DNA from: Serratia liquefaciens
Lineage (GTDB): Bacteria > Pseudomonadota > Gammaproteobacteria > Enterobacterales > Enterobacteriaceae
Assembly (NCBI RefSeq): GCF_027594825.1
Contig: NZ_CP088930.1
Coordinates: 4,401,019 to 4,465,018 of the forward strand
Reading direction: 5' to 3'
DNA length: 64,000 nt
Each line of letters opens with the position of its first letter. Position 1 is the stretch's first letter. The position numbers and the translations under genes were made by a program. Below, in pieces: positions 25,152 to 33,535 of the stretch. The notes below the pieces were generated by a model that was not told where the DNA came from, did not search any database, and saw nothing but the letters and a program-made list of their open reading frames with translations.

Positions 25152-26177
25152 ATGACAACAATGAAAACCTTAGTGTGTGAGCAGCCGACAAAATTAGTTT
25201 ATCAACGACGCCCGGTGCCTTTCCCTGCAGCGCAGGAAGTGGTGATCAAAATAATTACCGTCGGCATTTGCGGCACGGATATTCATGCCTGGTCCGGTCA
25301 TCAGCCTTTCTTCAGTTATCCACGCGTATTGGGCCATGAAATATGCGGTGAAATTGTCAGCGTCGGCAATAACACCACCGGCTGGCAGGTGGGGCAGCGG
25401 GTGGCGGTCATGCCGTATATTTCTTGCCACCGCTGTGGCGCCTGCCAAAGCGGCAAAACCAATTGCTGCGAGAATATTTCGGTGATTGGCGTTCATCAGG
25501 ATGGCGGTTTTTGCGAATACCTCAGCGTGCCGATCGGCAACCTGCTGGCGGTGGACGATTTGGCCCCTGAAGCGGCGGCGCTGATTGAGCCCTTTGCCAT
25601 CAGCGCTCATGCGGTGCGTCGTGCCGGGATTGCGGCGGACGATCAACTGCTGGTGGTCGGTGCCGGGCCTATCGGGCTGGGCGTGGCGGCGATTGCCAAA
25701 GCCGATGGCGCACAGGTGGTGGTGGCGGATACCAGCGCCGAGCGTCGGCGACACGTCGAGCAGGTGTTGCAGCTACCGACGCTTGATCCGCGGGATGAAC
25801 GCTTTGATGCAGCGCTGCGCGGCCAGTTCAACGGCAAATTGGCCGCCAAGGTGATTGATGCCACCGGCAACCCGCAGGCGATGAACCACGCCGTCGATCT
25901 GATTCGTCACGGCGGCAGCATCGTGTTTGTCGGCTTGTTTAAGGGCGACCTGCAGTTCTCCGATCCGGAGTTCCATAAAAAGGAAACCACCCTGATGGGC
26001 AGCCGCAACGCGACCGGCGAAGACTTTGCCAAGGTGGGACGGCTGATGGCAGCAGGGAAAATCACCGCACAGATGATGCTTTCGCACCATTTTGATTTCG
26101 ATACCCTGGCGGAGCATTACGAAGCACAGGTGATCAACAACAGGCAGTTAATTAAGGGTGTCATTCACTTTCAATAA
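25152..26177 (+). CDS. lgoD: L-galactonate 5-dehydrogenase LgoD
   Basis: Zinc-dependent medium-chain dehydrogenase of 341 residues that oxidises L-galactonate to tagaturonate with NAD. The catalytic zinc site VGICGTDIHAWSGHQPFFSYPRVLGHEICGE and the structural zinc cysteines (SCHRCGACQSGKTNCCENI) are intact. The Rossmann motif is VVGAGPIGLGVAAIAKADGAQVVVADTS. It is near-identical over long stretches to E. coli YjjN. GGAGG before the ATG at 25152 rules out the upstream ATG. It is divergent from lgoR. Confidence 0.94.
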   Translation: MTTMKTLVCEQPTKLVYQRRPVPFPAAQEVVIKIITVGICGTDIHAWSGHQPFFSYPRVLGHEICGEIVSVGNNTTGWQVGQRVAVMPYISCHRCGACQSGKTNCCENISVIGVHQDGGFCEYLSVPIGNLLAVDDLAPEAAALIEPFAISAHAVRRAGIAADDQLLVVGAGPIGLGVAAIAKADGAQVVVADTSAERRRHVEQVLQLPTLDPRDERFDAALRGQFNGKLAAKVIDATGNPQAMNHAVDLIRHGGSIVFVGLFKGDLQFSDPEFHKKETTLMGSRNATGEDFAKVGRLMAAGKITAQMMLSHHFDFDTLAEHYEAQVINNRQLIKGVIHFQ

Positions 26178-26185
26178 GCCCCCAG

Positions 26186-26214
26186 CGGGAAATGATGGCA
26201 CGCGTCATTTCCCG
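26186..26214. terminator. Stem-loop after lgoD
   Basis: CGGGAAATGA (26186-26195) and TCATTTCCCG (26205-26214) are perfect ten-base arms with a nine-base loop, nine bases past the lgoD stop. There is no T run, so termination may need a factor or it may stabilise the 3-prime end. Confidence 0.5.
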
Positions 26215-26234
26215 GCCATAAAAGCATCATCCCG

Positions 26235-26270
26235 TTGTCATAAACTTATCCGTTAATAGGTGCCCATAAT
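26235..26270 (+). promoter_or_regulatory. phnC: Possible Pho box and -10 of phnCDEE
   Basis: TTGTCAT (26235-26241) matches the Pho half-site CTGTCAT in six of seven positions. The second half four bases later is poor. A -10-like CATAAT lies at 26265-26270, twelve bases downstream, close to the spacing seen at PhoB-dependent promoters. Phosphate control is expected for phosphonate importers, but the site alone is weak. Confidence 0.35.
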
Positions 26271-26298
26271 GATTAGTCACTGAAACCAGAGAAATCAT

Positions 26299-27132
26299 AT
26301 GGCTCAGGCACTGTTAAAACTGGCACCAACCGATTTTCCAGGGCAGCAACCGGTTCAACTACGAAAAGTGTTATCGGTTAAAGGTTTGGGAAAAGCGTAT
26401 AAATCTCAGCATCGCGTGCTGGATGACATCAACTTCGACCTGCACGTCGGTGAATTCGTGGCGGTGATCGGGCGTTCCGGCGCCGGCAAATCCACCTTGC
26501 TGCATACCCTGAACGGCACCATTCCTTCGAGCTGTGGCGAGATGCTGCACTTTGAGGATGACGGCGTAGCTCAGGATATCGCGCAGCTTTCCCCTCGTCA
26601 GATGCGGCAATGGCGTGCCCGCTGCGGCATGATCTTCCAGGACTTCTGCCTGGTGCCACGGCTGGACGTGATGACCAACGTGCTGTTGGGGCGACTGAGC
26701 CACACCTCGACCCTGAAATCCTTCTTCAAACTGTTTGACGATACCGACCGCGCCCGTGCTATCGAGCTGTTGCAATGGCTCAATATGCTGCCGCATGCCC
26801 TGCAGCGCGCCGAAAACCTGTCGGGCGGTCAGATGCAGCGAGTGGCGATCTGCCGCGCGCTGATGCAAAACCCCAAAATCCTGCTGGCCGATGAGCCGGT
26901 GGCGTCGCTCGATCCGAAAAATACCCGTCGCATTATGGATGCGCTGCAAAAAGTCAGCGAAAACGACATCGCAGTGATGGTGAACCTGCACTCGGTCGAG
27001 TTGGTAAAAGAGTATTGCACCCGGGTGATCGGCATTGCACAGGGCAAGATCGTGTTTGACGGACACCCTTCGCAATTGAACGAACGGATACTGCACCAGC
27101 TGTACGGCGAGGAAGCCAATCAGATCCATTAA
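26299..27132 (+). CDS. phnC: Phosphonate-type ABC transporter ATPase PhnC
   Basis: Cytoplasmic ATPase of 277 residues. Walker [10 protein letters not shown] (about 54-62), signature [17 protein letters not shown], Walker [14 protein letters not shown] and the H-loop NLHSVELV are intact; the SVEL variant after NLH is typical of PhnC. A 25-residue N-terminal tail precedes the fold. It powers uptake of phosphonates or related organophosphorus compounds with PhnD and two PhnE proteins encoded immediately downstream. No C-P lyase genes are in the window. Confidence 0.92.
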   Translation: MAQALLKLAPTDFPGQQPVQLRKVLSVKGLGKAYKSQHRVLDDINFDLHVGEFVAVIGRSGAGKSTLLHTLNGTIPSSCGEMLHFEDDGVAQDIAQLSPRQMRQWRARCGMIFQDFCLVPRLDVMTNVLLGRLSHTSTLKSFFKLFDDTDRARAIELLQWLNMLPHALQRAENLSGGQMQRVAICRALMQNPKILLADEPVASLDPKNTRRIMDALQKVSENDIAVMVNLHSVELVKEYCTRVIGIAQGKIVFDGHPSQLNERILHQLYGEEANQIH

Positions 27133-27183
27133 CCACCAGAACCTTTATCTTCACTTTTACCTTTACACACACAAGGCATTGTA

Positions 27184-28116
27184 ATGAAAAAAGTATTGAG
27201 TCTGACCACAGTGATGGCCGGCGCGATGATGGTATTTAATGCTGCCGCAGCGGATGCACCTAAAGAACTGAACCTGGGCATTCTCGGCGGACAGAACGCC
27301 ACCCAGCAAATCGGCGACAACCAGTGCGTGAAGCAGTTCCTGGACAAGGAACTGAACGTGGACACCAAGCTGCGCAACTCGTCTGACTATTCTGGCGTGA
27401 TCCAGGGCCTGCTGGGCGGCAAAATCGATCTGGTGTTGAGCATGTCGCCATCGTCGTTTGCCTCGGTCTATATCAAGGATCCGAAAGCGGTAGATATCGT
27501 TGGCATCGCGATTGACGACGTTGACCAATCTCGCGGTTATCACTCCGTGGTGGTGGTCAAAGCCGGCAGCCCGTATAAAAAGCTGGAAGATCTGAAGGGC
27601 AAGGCCATCGGCTTCGCCGATCCGGATTCTACTTCCGGCTTCCTGATCCCGAACCAGGAATTCAAGAAACTGTTCGGCGGCACGGTAGACAACAAATACA
27701 ACAACGCCTTTTCCAGCGTGACCTTCTCCGGTGGCCATGAGCAGGACATCCTTGGTGTGCTGAACGGTCAGTTCGAAGGCGCGGTGACCTGGGCGTCGAT
27801 GATCGGCGACTACAACACCGGCTATACCAGCGGCGCGTTCAACCGCATGATCCGCATGGACCATCCTGATCTGATGAAACAGCTGCGCATTATCTGGCAG
27901 TCGCCGCTGATCCCGAATGGCCCAATCCTGGTGAGCAACTCGCTGCCGGCTGATTTCAAAGCCAAGGTCGTGACGGCCATCAAGAAGCTGGATAAGGACG
28001 ATCACCAGTGCTTCATCAAGGCCATGGGCGGTAAACAGCACATCGGTGACACCACTCTGGCGGAATACCAGAACATCATCGATATGAAACGTGAGCTGAC
28101 CAAAGGCGACCGTTAA
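27184..28116 (+). CDS. phnD: Phosphonate-binding periplasmic protein PhnD
   Basis: Binding protein of 310 residues. The signal peptide MKKVLSLTTVMAGAMMVFNAAAA is cleaved before ADAPKELNLGILGGQN. Family features are DYSGVIQGLLGGKIDLVLSMSPSSF, YHSVVVVKAGSPYKKLEDLKGKAIGFADPDSTSGFLIP and FSGGHEQDILGVLNGQFEGAVTW, which line the phosphonate pocket in PhnD. It lies 51 bp after phnC and is followed by a strong GC stem-loop, which may allow higher expression than the permease genes. Confidence 0.93.
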   Translation: MKKVLSLTTVMAGAMMVFNAAAADAPKELNLGILGGQNATQQIGDNQCVKQFLDKELNVDTKLRNSSDYSGVIQGLLGGKIDLVLSMSPSSFASVYIKDPKAVDIVGIAIDDVDQSRGYHSVVVVKAGSPYKKLEDLKGKAIGFADPDSTSGFLIPNQEFKKLFGGTVDNKYNNAFSSVTFSGGHEQDILGVLNGQFEGAVTWASMIGDYNTGYTSGAFNRMIRMDHPDLMKQLRIIWQSPLIPNGPILVSNSLPADFKAKVVTAIKKLDKDDHQCFIKAMGGKQHIGDTTLAEYQNIIDMKRELTKGDR

Positions 28117-28122
28117 TGCTGA

Positions 28123-28147
28123 CGGGGCTCGGCCTGGCCGAGCCCCG
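28123..28147 (+). repeat. Intercistronic GC stem-loop between phnD and phnE
   Basis: A 25-base perfect odd palindrome, arms CGGGGCTCGGC (28123-28133) and GCCGAGCCCCG (28137-28147), seven bases after the phnD stop. There is no T run. This type of hairpin after a binding-protein gene usually protects upstream mRNA and lowers permease expression. Confidence 0.65.
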
Positions 28148-28174
28148 CTGAATTCCTCTCGTCGGAAACCTATT

Positions 28175-29038
28175 TTGAATACAGATTTTGCGCACTACTA
28201 CCAACAGATCCGCAGCAAGCAAAAGCGCGAGACGCTGTTTTGGTCGCTCGGTCTGGTGGCGCTCTACCTGGGCGCCGGCAACATCGCCGAGTTTAACCTG
28301 CACACCGTGTGGGTCTCCATTCCTCACTTCTTTGATTATCTGGCGGAAACCATCCCCACCCTGCATTGGAATCTGCTGTTCGCCGATGGCCGAACCGAAG
28401 GCTCTTTGGCCTACTGGGGTTATCGGTTGAATATCCAACTGCCGTTGATTTGGGAAACGCTGCAGCTGGCGCTGGCGGCGACCATTCTTTCGGTGCTGGT
28501 GGCGGGGGCGCTGGCATTCCTGGCGGCCAACAATACCCACAGCCCGGCGTCGTTGCGGTTGGCAATCCGGACGCTGGTGGCGTTTTTGCGCACCATGCCG
28601 GAGCTGGCTTGGGCGGTCATGTTCGTGATGGCGTTTGGCATCGGTGCCATTCCGGGCTTTTTAGCCCTGGCGCTGCACACCATCGGCAGCCTGACCAAGC
28701 TGTTCTATGAATCGATCGAAACCTCGTCCAACAAGCCGGTACGTGGGTTGGCGGCCTGTGGCGCAACGCCGCTGCAGCGCATGCGGTTTGGCCTGTGGCC
28801 TCAGGTAAAACCGGTCTTCTTGTCGTACAGCTTTATGCGCCTGGAAATCAACTTCCGTCAGTCGACCATTTTGGGGCTGGTGGGGGCGGGCGGTATCGGC
28901 CAGGAGCTGATGACCAATATCAAACTCGATCGCTATGACCAGGTCAGCATGACGCTGCTGCTGATTATTCTGGTGGTTTCGCTGCTGGATTATGCCTCAG
29001 GCGAACTGCGTAAACGGGTCGTGGAGGGGAAAAAATGA
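28175..29038 (+). CDS. phnE: Phosphonate ABC permease PhnE, first copy
   Basis: Inner-membrane permease of 287 residues with about six helices. The coupling motif is LAACGATPLQRMRFGLWPQVKPVFLSYSFMRLEINFRQSTILGLVGAGGIGQEL, the classic PhnE C-terminal region. It starts with TTG at 28175 (weak site GGAAA upstream), and the stem-loop before it plus the poor start suggest low translation. Its stop overlaps the second permease start by 4 bp. The two probably form a heterodimer. Confidence 0.9.
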   Translation: MNTDFAHYYQQIRSKQKRETLFWSLGLVALYLGAGNIAEFNLHTVWVSIPHFFDYLAETIPTLHWNLLFADGRTEGSLAYWGYRLNIQLPLIWETLQLALAATILSVLVAGALAFLAANNTHSPASLRLAIRTLVAFLRTMPELAWAVMFVMAFGIGAIPGFLALALHTIGSLTKLFYESIETSSNKPVRGLAACGATPLQRMRFGLWPQVKPVFLSYSFMRLEINFRQSTILGLVGAGGIGQELMTNIKLDRYDQVSMTLLLIILVVSLLDYASGELRKRVVEGKK

Positions 29039-29934
29039 TCACGGGACCAACGCTCACGGCGGAAGGGATGCAGGCGCTCAAGCAGCAGCATCCGGAGATA
29101 TTCTCGCAGCAGCGCCGCTACCTGCGCACCGTCGGCATTATCGCGGTAGCGATCGCGCTGTATTACCTGTTCTTCTTCCAGTTTTTCGGCATCTCCTGGC
29201 CGCAGTTCGTTAACGGGTGCCATCAGCTTGGCCGCTATTTTATGCGCATGTTCGTCTGGCATGATTTCGTCAACTGGCCGTTCATGTACTATTTCCAGCA
29301 GATTTTCATCACCATCGGCATCGTGTTTGCCGGAACCATTACCGCTTCGTTGATCGCCTTGCCGCTGTCGTTTTTCGCTGCGCGCAACGTGATGTCAACG
29401 CCGCTGTTGCGGCCCATATCGGTGGTGGTACGGCGGTTTTTAGATATTTTTCGCGGCATCGATATGGCGATCTGGGGGCTTATTTTTGTCCGCGCGGTTG
29501 GCATGGGGCCGCTGGCCGGGGTGCTGGCGATCGTGATGCAGGACGTTGGGCTGCTGGGCAAACTGTATGCGGAAGGGCACGAGGCGGTCGATAAATCCCC
29601 GAGCCGTGGCCTGACGGCCGTGGGGGCCAACGGTCTGCAAAAGCACCGCTACGGCATCTTCACCCAGTCCTTCCCGACCTTTCTGGCGTTAAGCCTCTAC
29701 CAGATTGAATCCAACACCCGCTCGGCGGCGGTGCTGGGCTTTGTGGGGGCCGGCGGCATAGGGTTGGTGTATGCGGAAAACATGCGGCTGTGGAATTGGG
29801 ACGTCGTGATGTTTATCACGCTGATTCTGGTGGTCGTGGTGATGATCATGGATAAGGTGTCGTCGATTCTGCGCAATAAATACATTATCGGCGAAGACAT
29901 TCCGTTGTATCAGCAGAAAAGCCAAATCGATTAA
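29035..29934 (+). CDS. phnE: Phosphonate ABC permease PhnE, second copy
   Basis: Inner-membrane permease of 299 residues, homologous to the preceding gene. The N-terminal segment MQALKQQHPEIFSQQRRYLRT is cytoplasmic. The coupling region GLTAVGANGLQKHRYGIFTQSFPTFLALSLYQIESNTRSAAVLGFVGAGGIGL is conserved. The ATGA overlap with the first permease indicates translational coupling. It is the last gene of the operon, which ends at the terminator at 30039-30072. Confidence 0.92.
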   Translation: MITGPTLTAEGMQALKQQHPEIFSQQRRYLRTVGIIAVAIALYYLFFFQFFGISWPQFVNGCHQLGRYFMRMFVWHDFVNWPFMYYFQQIFITIGIVFAGTITASLIALPLSFFAARNVMSTPLLRPISVVVRRFLDIFRGIDMAIWGLIFVRAVGMGPLAGVLAIVMQDVGLLGKLYAEGHEAVDKSPSRGLTAVGANGLQKHRYGIFTQSFPTFLALSLYQIESNTRSAAVLGFVGAGGIGLVYAENMRLWNWDVVMFITLILVVVVMIMDKVSSILRNKYIIGEDIPLYQQKSQID

Positions 29935-29978
29935 TAACCGACGCTGTTCCACAGGCGGTTGGGCATATTCGGCTTCTG

Positions 29979-30014
29979 ATGCTGCGTTATCCCCTGACAG
30001 GATTAACGCAGCAT
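29979..30014. repeat. Long inverted repeat after phnE
   Basis: ATGCTGCGTTA (29979-29989) and TAACGCAGCAT (30004-30014) are perfect eleven-base arms around a fourteen-base loop, 45 bp past the operon. There is no T run. It probably adds 3-prime end stability ahead of the true terminator. Confidence 0.55.
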
Positions 30015-30038
30015 ATAAATAGCCAGGTAATTATGATT

Positions 30039-30072
30039 AAGGCGCAATATCACCGTTGCGCCTTGTTATTTT
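30039..30072 (+). terminator. Intrinsic terminator of phnCDEE
   Basis: AAGGCGCAA (30039-30047) and TTGCGCCTT (30056-30064), loop of eight, followed by GTTATTTTTA. It is a strong plus-strand terminator. Confidence 0.88.
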
Positions 30073-30210
30073 TATGGGATTTATCCCCCCCCCTCGATGT
30101 TTGATGTGTTGTGTGGTACTTCAGTAATCGCTATCAGTTAGTGCATAAGCGCATTCTTAATTATTTTATCCAGGTCTGTTAGAGGACAAAATAACCTTGA
30201 GGAATGCAGG

Positions 30211-32778
30211 ATGCCAACTATCACTAAATCAAAATCACTTTATACTTTGACGCGACCCGTTTGGTTAGATGCGGCGGGCATGAGCAAAGGGATCGACCAC
30301 GATCGTCAACATCTGGGGATTATTCTCGCCGCCGGTCAAGTGGTGCGAGTTCGCCAGACCAATGCGGCCTTTAGCGGCAAGCTGAAGCTGCGCTTGCTGA
30401 ATGACGACAGCAAAACCGAGGCCGAATTCACCATCGGCAGCAGTTGGGTTGAGGCCAGCGTGAAGGCCGTATCCGTGCCGTTTATCGACACGCCTTATGT
30501 GGCTGGGGCGCCCGTCGTGGAGGTTGAGTACCCGGACACGTCGAAAATTTTGCCGGTCTACCGTAAAGGCGAAAACGAAACGGCGTTCTTCGCCCGCTGG
30601 GATAATCAGGATGCTGAATTTGCGTTTGTCGAGTCCAACTACGCAGCGCTGCTGGTGCCAAAAATCAGCAAAAAAGAGCTGAAGGCGCTGGGCGAAGCTA
30701 AAAATATCGACGGTCTGATCGCCTATTACGATCGCATTTTCACTTTCTATAATGCGCTGGCGGGGGTGTCATTCGAGGCCGAGCATGATTCTGATCTCAA
30801 TATAAAAAACCGCTATTTTATTAAAGCCGACAAAAATGGCGCCGGAGCGGCTTATTACGGTGGCCGTTGGACAGCGGAAAGCAGTAATTCTGTCAGCAGT
30901 TTCTGGCTGACCCCGAAAGACAATAACTGGGGAAGCCTGCATGAAATTGCCCATGGGTATCAGGGTCATTTTATGGGCGATAAAAACTTCGCTACCGGTG
31001 AGATGTGGAACAATATCTATGCTGCCTGTTATCAGGATGTGATGCTGGGGGCGCGCAAATATCAGGAAGGCTGGTTGTATGCGCATGGCGATATGGCCGG
31101 CGTGGAGAAGGTCATTGTCGATTTTATCGCCAAAGCTACTCCGCTTAACCAATGGGACCTGCGTTCCAAACTCTATTTTGCCGTTCTGATGGTGGATAAG
31201 GCGGGCAAAAATGCCTTCACCCACTTCAACCAGCAATACCGTAAAAGTTGCAATACCCCGGGCTTTGTTCCTTCCGAACATGCGCTGCTGGATATGCTGA
31301 GCGAAAGCTTTGCGGTCTCCGGCGGGCAAGTTGACGTTACGCCATTTATCCAACTGGTTGGCGGCTACGTCACGCCAGACCAGCAGAAGCGTAATGCCTT
31401 TAGCCATGCGAAAGCGGTTTATCCTCTCTATCAATTGGTTGCGGCGCAGGATCTTGAAACGGTGAAAACACAGTTGAAGCTGGACTCTACCCTGCGTCTG
31501 GTGGATTCAGCCCAGTTGAAGGCCACCGGCCTGAAAGGCAACGTTGCCCTGAGCTTTGACATTGACGATTTCGCCCAAATTTACGGCGAAGACCTGATCC
31601 TGCTGGAAGGGGCCCGTTACGTTCGCACAGTGCGGATTAGCAGCCCAACAATGGTGTTGAAAGATCTGCCGATTGGCGTTTATACCCTGCGGCTGCCTAC
31701 CGGTAAAGACCGCAAGTATCAGTTGGCCCAGGGGTACCTGGTGCTGAAACAGGGTGATAACGCGCTGAAGCTCGGCTTCGTTAAAAAAGCCGCGTCGCCG
31801 ATCGTCTCGCAGGAAATTAACCTGTTGGGGCTGAGCGATGCCGTTTTCGCCACGGTTGTGGCCGATCATGGCAGGGGCAAAGTGGTGATTGACGTTACCA
31901 GCAAGGAGCCGCACTCTTATTTCCCCGGTGAGACCTATGCCAAAATCACCCTGCGCAATGCACAAAATGCGGTGCTCTTCAGCAAGGATATCCAGGGTAC
32001 CGCCGCAAGCCTGAGCCATGACGAGTTGCCTCTTGCCGTTGGCGACAAAATTGAAATTTATCATGTGGAACCGGGACGCGTACGGGTGACCCCGGCCTCT
32101 CCAGATATCATTGATGTAAAGAATAAAACCAATCTGTTGTCGATCACCCGGGCCGGGTTGAAAAACGAAGCGCTGTCAGGCAGTCCTGAGGCGGCTCTGT
32201 TGGTGCGGCTTGAGGAAGCCGTTCAGCGTTTGCGCGGCTACCGTCAGGCGTATTTAGCGCCGTTCAGTGAGTTTAAAGACGATATCTATCTGGCGATCAA
32301 TACCTTCGACAGTCCGCAGCGCGAGCAGTTATGGGCAAGCTATCAGGACTGTATTCCGGCTCACAATAGCCGGCCGGGAGACCACCTGGGCAATGCCTTT
32401 ACCCTTGCCGGCAAAGGCATTGGCGATCGTCAGTTCCTGACCGGTACGGTCGATTTGGTGAAGAAAACTTGCACCCTGTCGATTGAGGCGGGGATTGCAC
32501 ATCATTACTTCACGGATGTTTACGCGGCCGTTAGCTACACGGATGCGGAAGGAAACGTACTGTATAGCGATGAGGTAGTGGGTAACCAGGAGCAACGGGC
32601 TCGTTCGGTGGTGTTGCCCATTTCAGGCTACGGCGGCGAGGTGATTCAACTGCGGCATGAGGAACCGGATAACCGTCTGATTATCACCAACGAGATGCAG
32701 CATGTCCGTCTGGCTGAAAAGGGCAAGCAGCAGAGCTATTGCCTCACGTCGGTGGGGTTGGAGCGGATGACTGAATAA
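30211..32778 (+). CDS. Enhancin-like M60 family metallopeptidase
   Basis: Large 855-residue zinc metalloprotease related to baculovirus enhancins, which degrade insect intestinal mucin. The catalytic site is HEIAHGYQGHF at residues 244-254 (zinc ligands His244 and His248, catalytic Glu245), with Glu264 in GEMWNNIYA as the probable third ligand; this is the HExxHGxxxxF signature of the M60/enhancin group. The N-terminal 110 residues form a beta-rich accessory region. The C-terminal half (about 440-850) contains repeated beta-sandwich-like segments such as DKIEIYHVEPGRV and QLRHEEPDNRLI, like the enhancin mucin-binding domain. No signal peptide is visible, so export, if any, is not by Sec. It is monocistronic with its own terminator. 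Confidence 0.87.
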   Translation: MPTITKSKSLYTLTRPVWLDAAGMSKGIDHDRQHLGIILAAGQVVRVRQTNAAFSGKLKLRLLNDDSKTEAEFTIGSSWVEASVKAVSVPFIDTPYVAGAPVVEVEYPDTSKILPVYRKGENETAFFARWDNQDAEFAFVESNYAALLVPKISKKELKALGEAKNIDGLIAYYDRIFTFYNALAGVSFEAEHDSDLNIKNRYFIKADKNGAGAAYYGGRWTAESSNSVSSFWLTPKDNNWGSLHEIAHGYQGHFMGDKNFATGEMWNNIYAACYQDVMLGARKYQEGWLYAHGDMAGVEKVIVDFIAKATPLNQWDLRSKLYFAVLMVDKAGKNAFTHFNQQYRKSCNTPGFVPSEHALLDMLSESFAVSGGQVDVTPFIQLVGGYVTPDQQKRNAFSHAKAVYPLYQLVAAQDLETVKTQLKLDSTLRLVDSAQLKATGLKGNVALSFDIDDFAQIYGEDLILLEGARYVRTVRISSPTMVLKDLPIGVYTLRLPTGKDRKYQLAQGYLVLKQGDNALKLGFVKKAASPIVSQEINLLGLSDAVFATVVADHGRGKVVIDVTSKEPHSYFPGETYAKITLRNAQNAVLFSKDIQGTAASLSHDELPLAVGDKIEIYHVEPGRVRVTPASPDIIDVKNKTNLLSITRAGLKNEALSGSPEAALLVRLEEAVQRLRGYRQAYLAPFSEFKDDIYLAINTFDSPQREQLWASYQDCIPAHNSRPGDHLGNAFTLAGKGIGDRQFLTGTVDLVKKTCTLSIEAGIAHHYFTDVYAAVSYTDAEGNVLYSDEVVGNQEQRARSVVLPISGYGGEVIQLRHEEPDNRLIITNEMQHVRLAEKGKQQSYCLTSVGLERMTE

Positions 32779-32798
32779 CCTGTAGCAAGCTGGTTAAT

Positions 32799-32829
32799 GG
32801 CGCCGGGTTGATTGCCCGGCGCCATTTTA
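32799..32829 (+). terminator. Intrinsic terminator of the enhancin-like gene
   Basis: GGCGCCGGG (32799-32807) and CCCGGCGCC (32815-32823), seven-base loop, followed by ATTTTAG. It lies 20 bp after the stop codon. Confidence 0.85.
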
Positions 32830-32967
32830 GTTTAAGAGCCCAAAGGCCAAATCGATTGAGAAACCCCGCACTGATCCTTATACTGCCGCACATATTCAAG
32901 GCGTGCGGCACTCATTTCATTTAACAACGCGAGCACGCCTTCCGGTTTACAAGCTAAAGGCAATTCT

Positions 32968-33432
32968 ATGATCAACAATGACGTGCTGCGCAGCGTGCGC
33001 TACATGCTGGGTATTAACGACGCGAAAATGGTCGAGATTATCAAACTGGATAATTTTGACGTTGCGGTCTCGGCGATGGGCACTTACGTCATCAAAGAAG
33101 GTGAGCCAGGTTTCGAGAAGTGCCCGGACGAAGTGATGGCTCACTTCCTGAACGGTCTGGTGTTTTTCAAGCGCGGCAAGGACGACAAGTTCCCGGCGCC
33201 GGAAGTGGAACTGCCGATCACTAACAACCTGGTGTTGAAAAAGCTGCGCGTAGCGTTCGAGTTGAAAGATACCGACATGCATCAGATTTTCACCGCTGTT
33301 GATTTCCGCATTTCCAAGCCGGAGCTGAGTGCGCTGTTCCGCAAAGAAGGCACCAAAAACTTCCGTCCGTGCGGCGATCAGATGCTGCGTTATTTCCTCA
33401 AAGGGTTGGCGCAACGCCTGCGTGGCGCATAA
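32968..33432 (+). CDS. yehS: DUF1456 protein YehS
   Basis: Protein of 154 residues with two tandem DUF1456 repeats. Repeat one starts NDVLRSVRYMLGINDAKMVEIIKL and ends CPDEVMAHFLNGLVFFKRGKDD. Repeat two starts NNLVLKKLRVAFELKDTDMHQIF and ends FRPCGDQMLRYFLKGLAQRLRG. This is the architecture of E. coli YehS (156 residues), whose function is unknown. AAAGG seven bases before the ATG fixes the start. It is monocistronic, convergent with the chemoreceptor gene. Confidence 0.92.
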   Translation: MINNDVLRSVRYMLGINDAKMVEIIKLDNFDVAVSAMGTYVIKEGEPGFEKCPDEVMAHFLNGLVFFKRGKDDKFPAPEVELPITNNLVLKKLRVAFELKDTDMHQIFTAVDFRISKPELSALFRKEGTKNFRPCGDQMLRYFLKGLAQRLRGA

Positions 33433-33462
33433 ATTACGCCACCATTGATGAAACCCGCTTCT

Positions 33463-33493
33463 CAACGCCAACATCTTGTTGGCGTTGTTATTT
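33463..33493. terminator. Terminator between yehS and the chemoreceptor gene
   Basis: CAACGCCAAC (33463-33472) and GTTGGCGTTG (33478-33487), five-base loop, ten perfect pairs, then TTATTTCTG on the plus strand. It serves yehS and may also act on the convergent gene. Confidence 0.8.
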
Positions 33494-33535
33494 CTGCGAT
33501 CTAAACCAATATCAAGCCTGGCTTTTATTCAGCCC

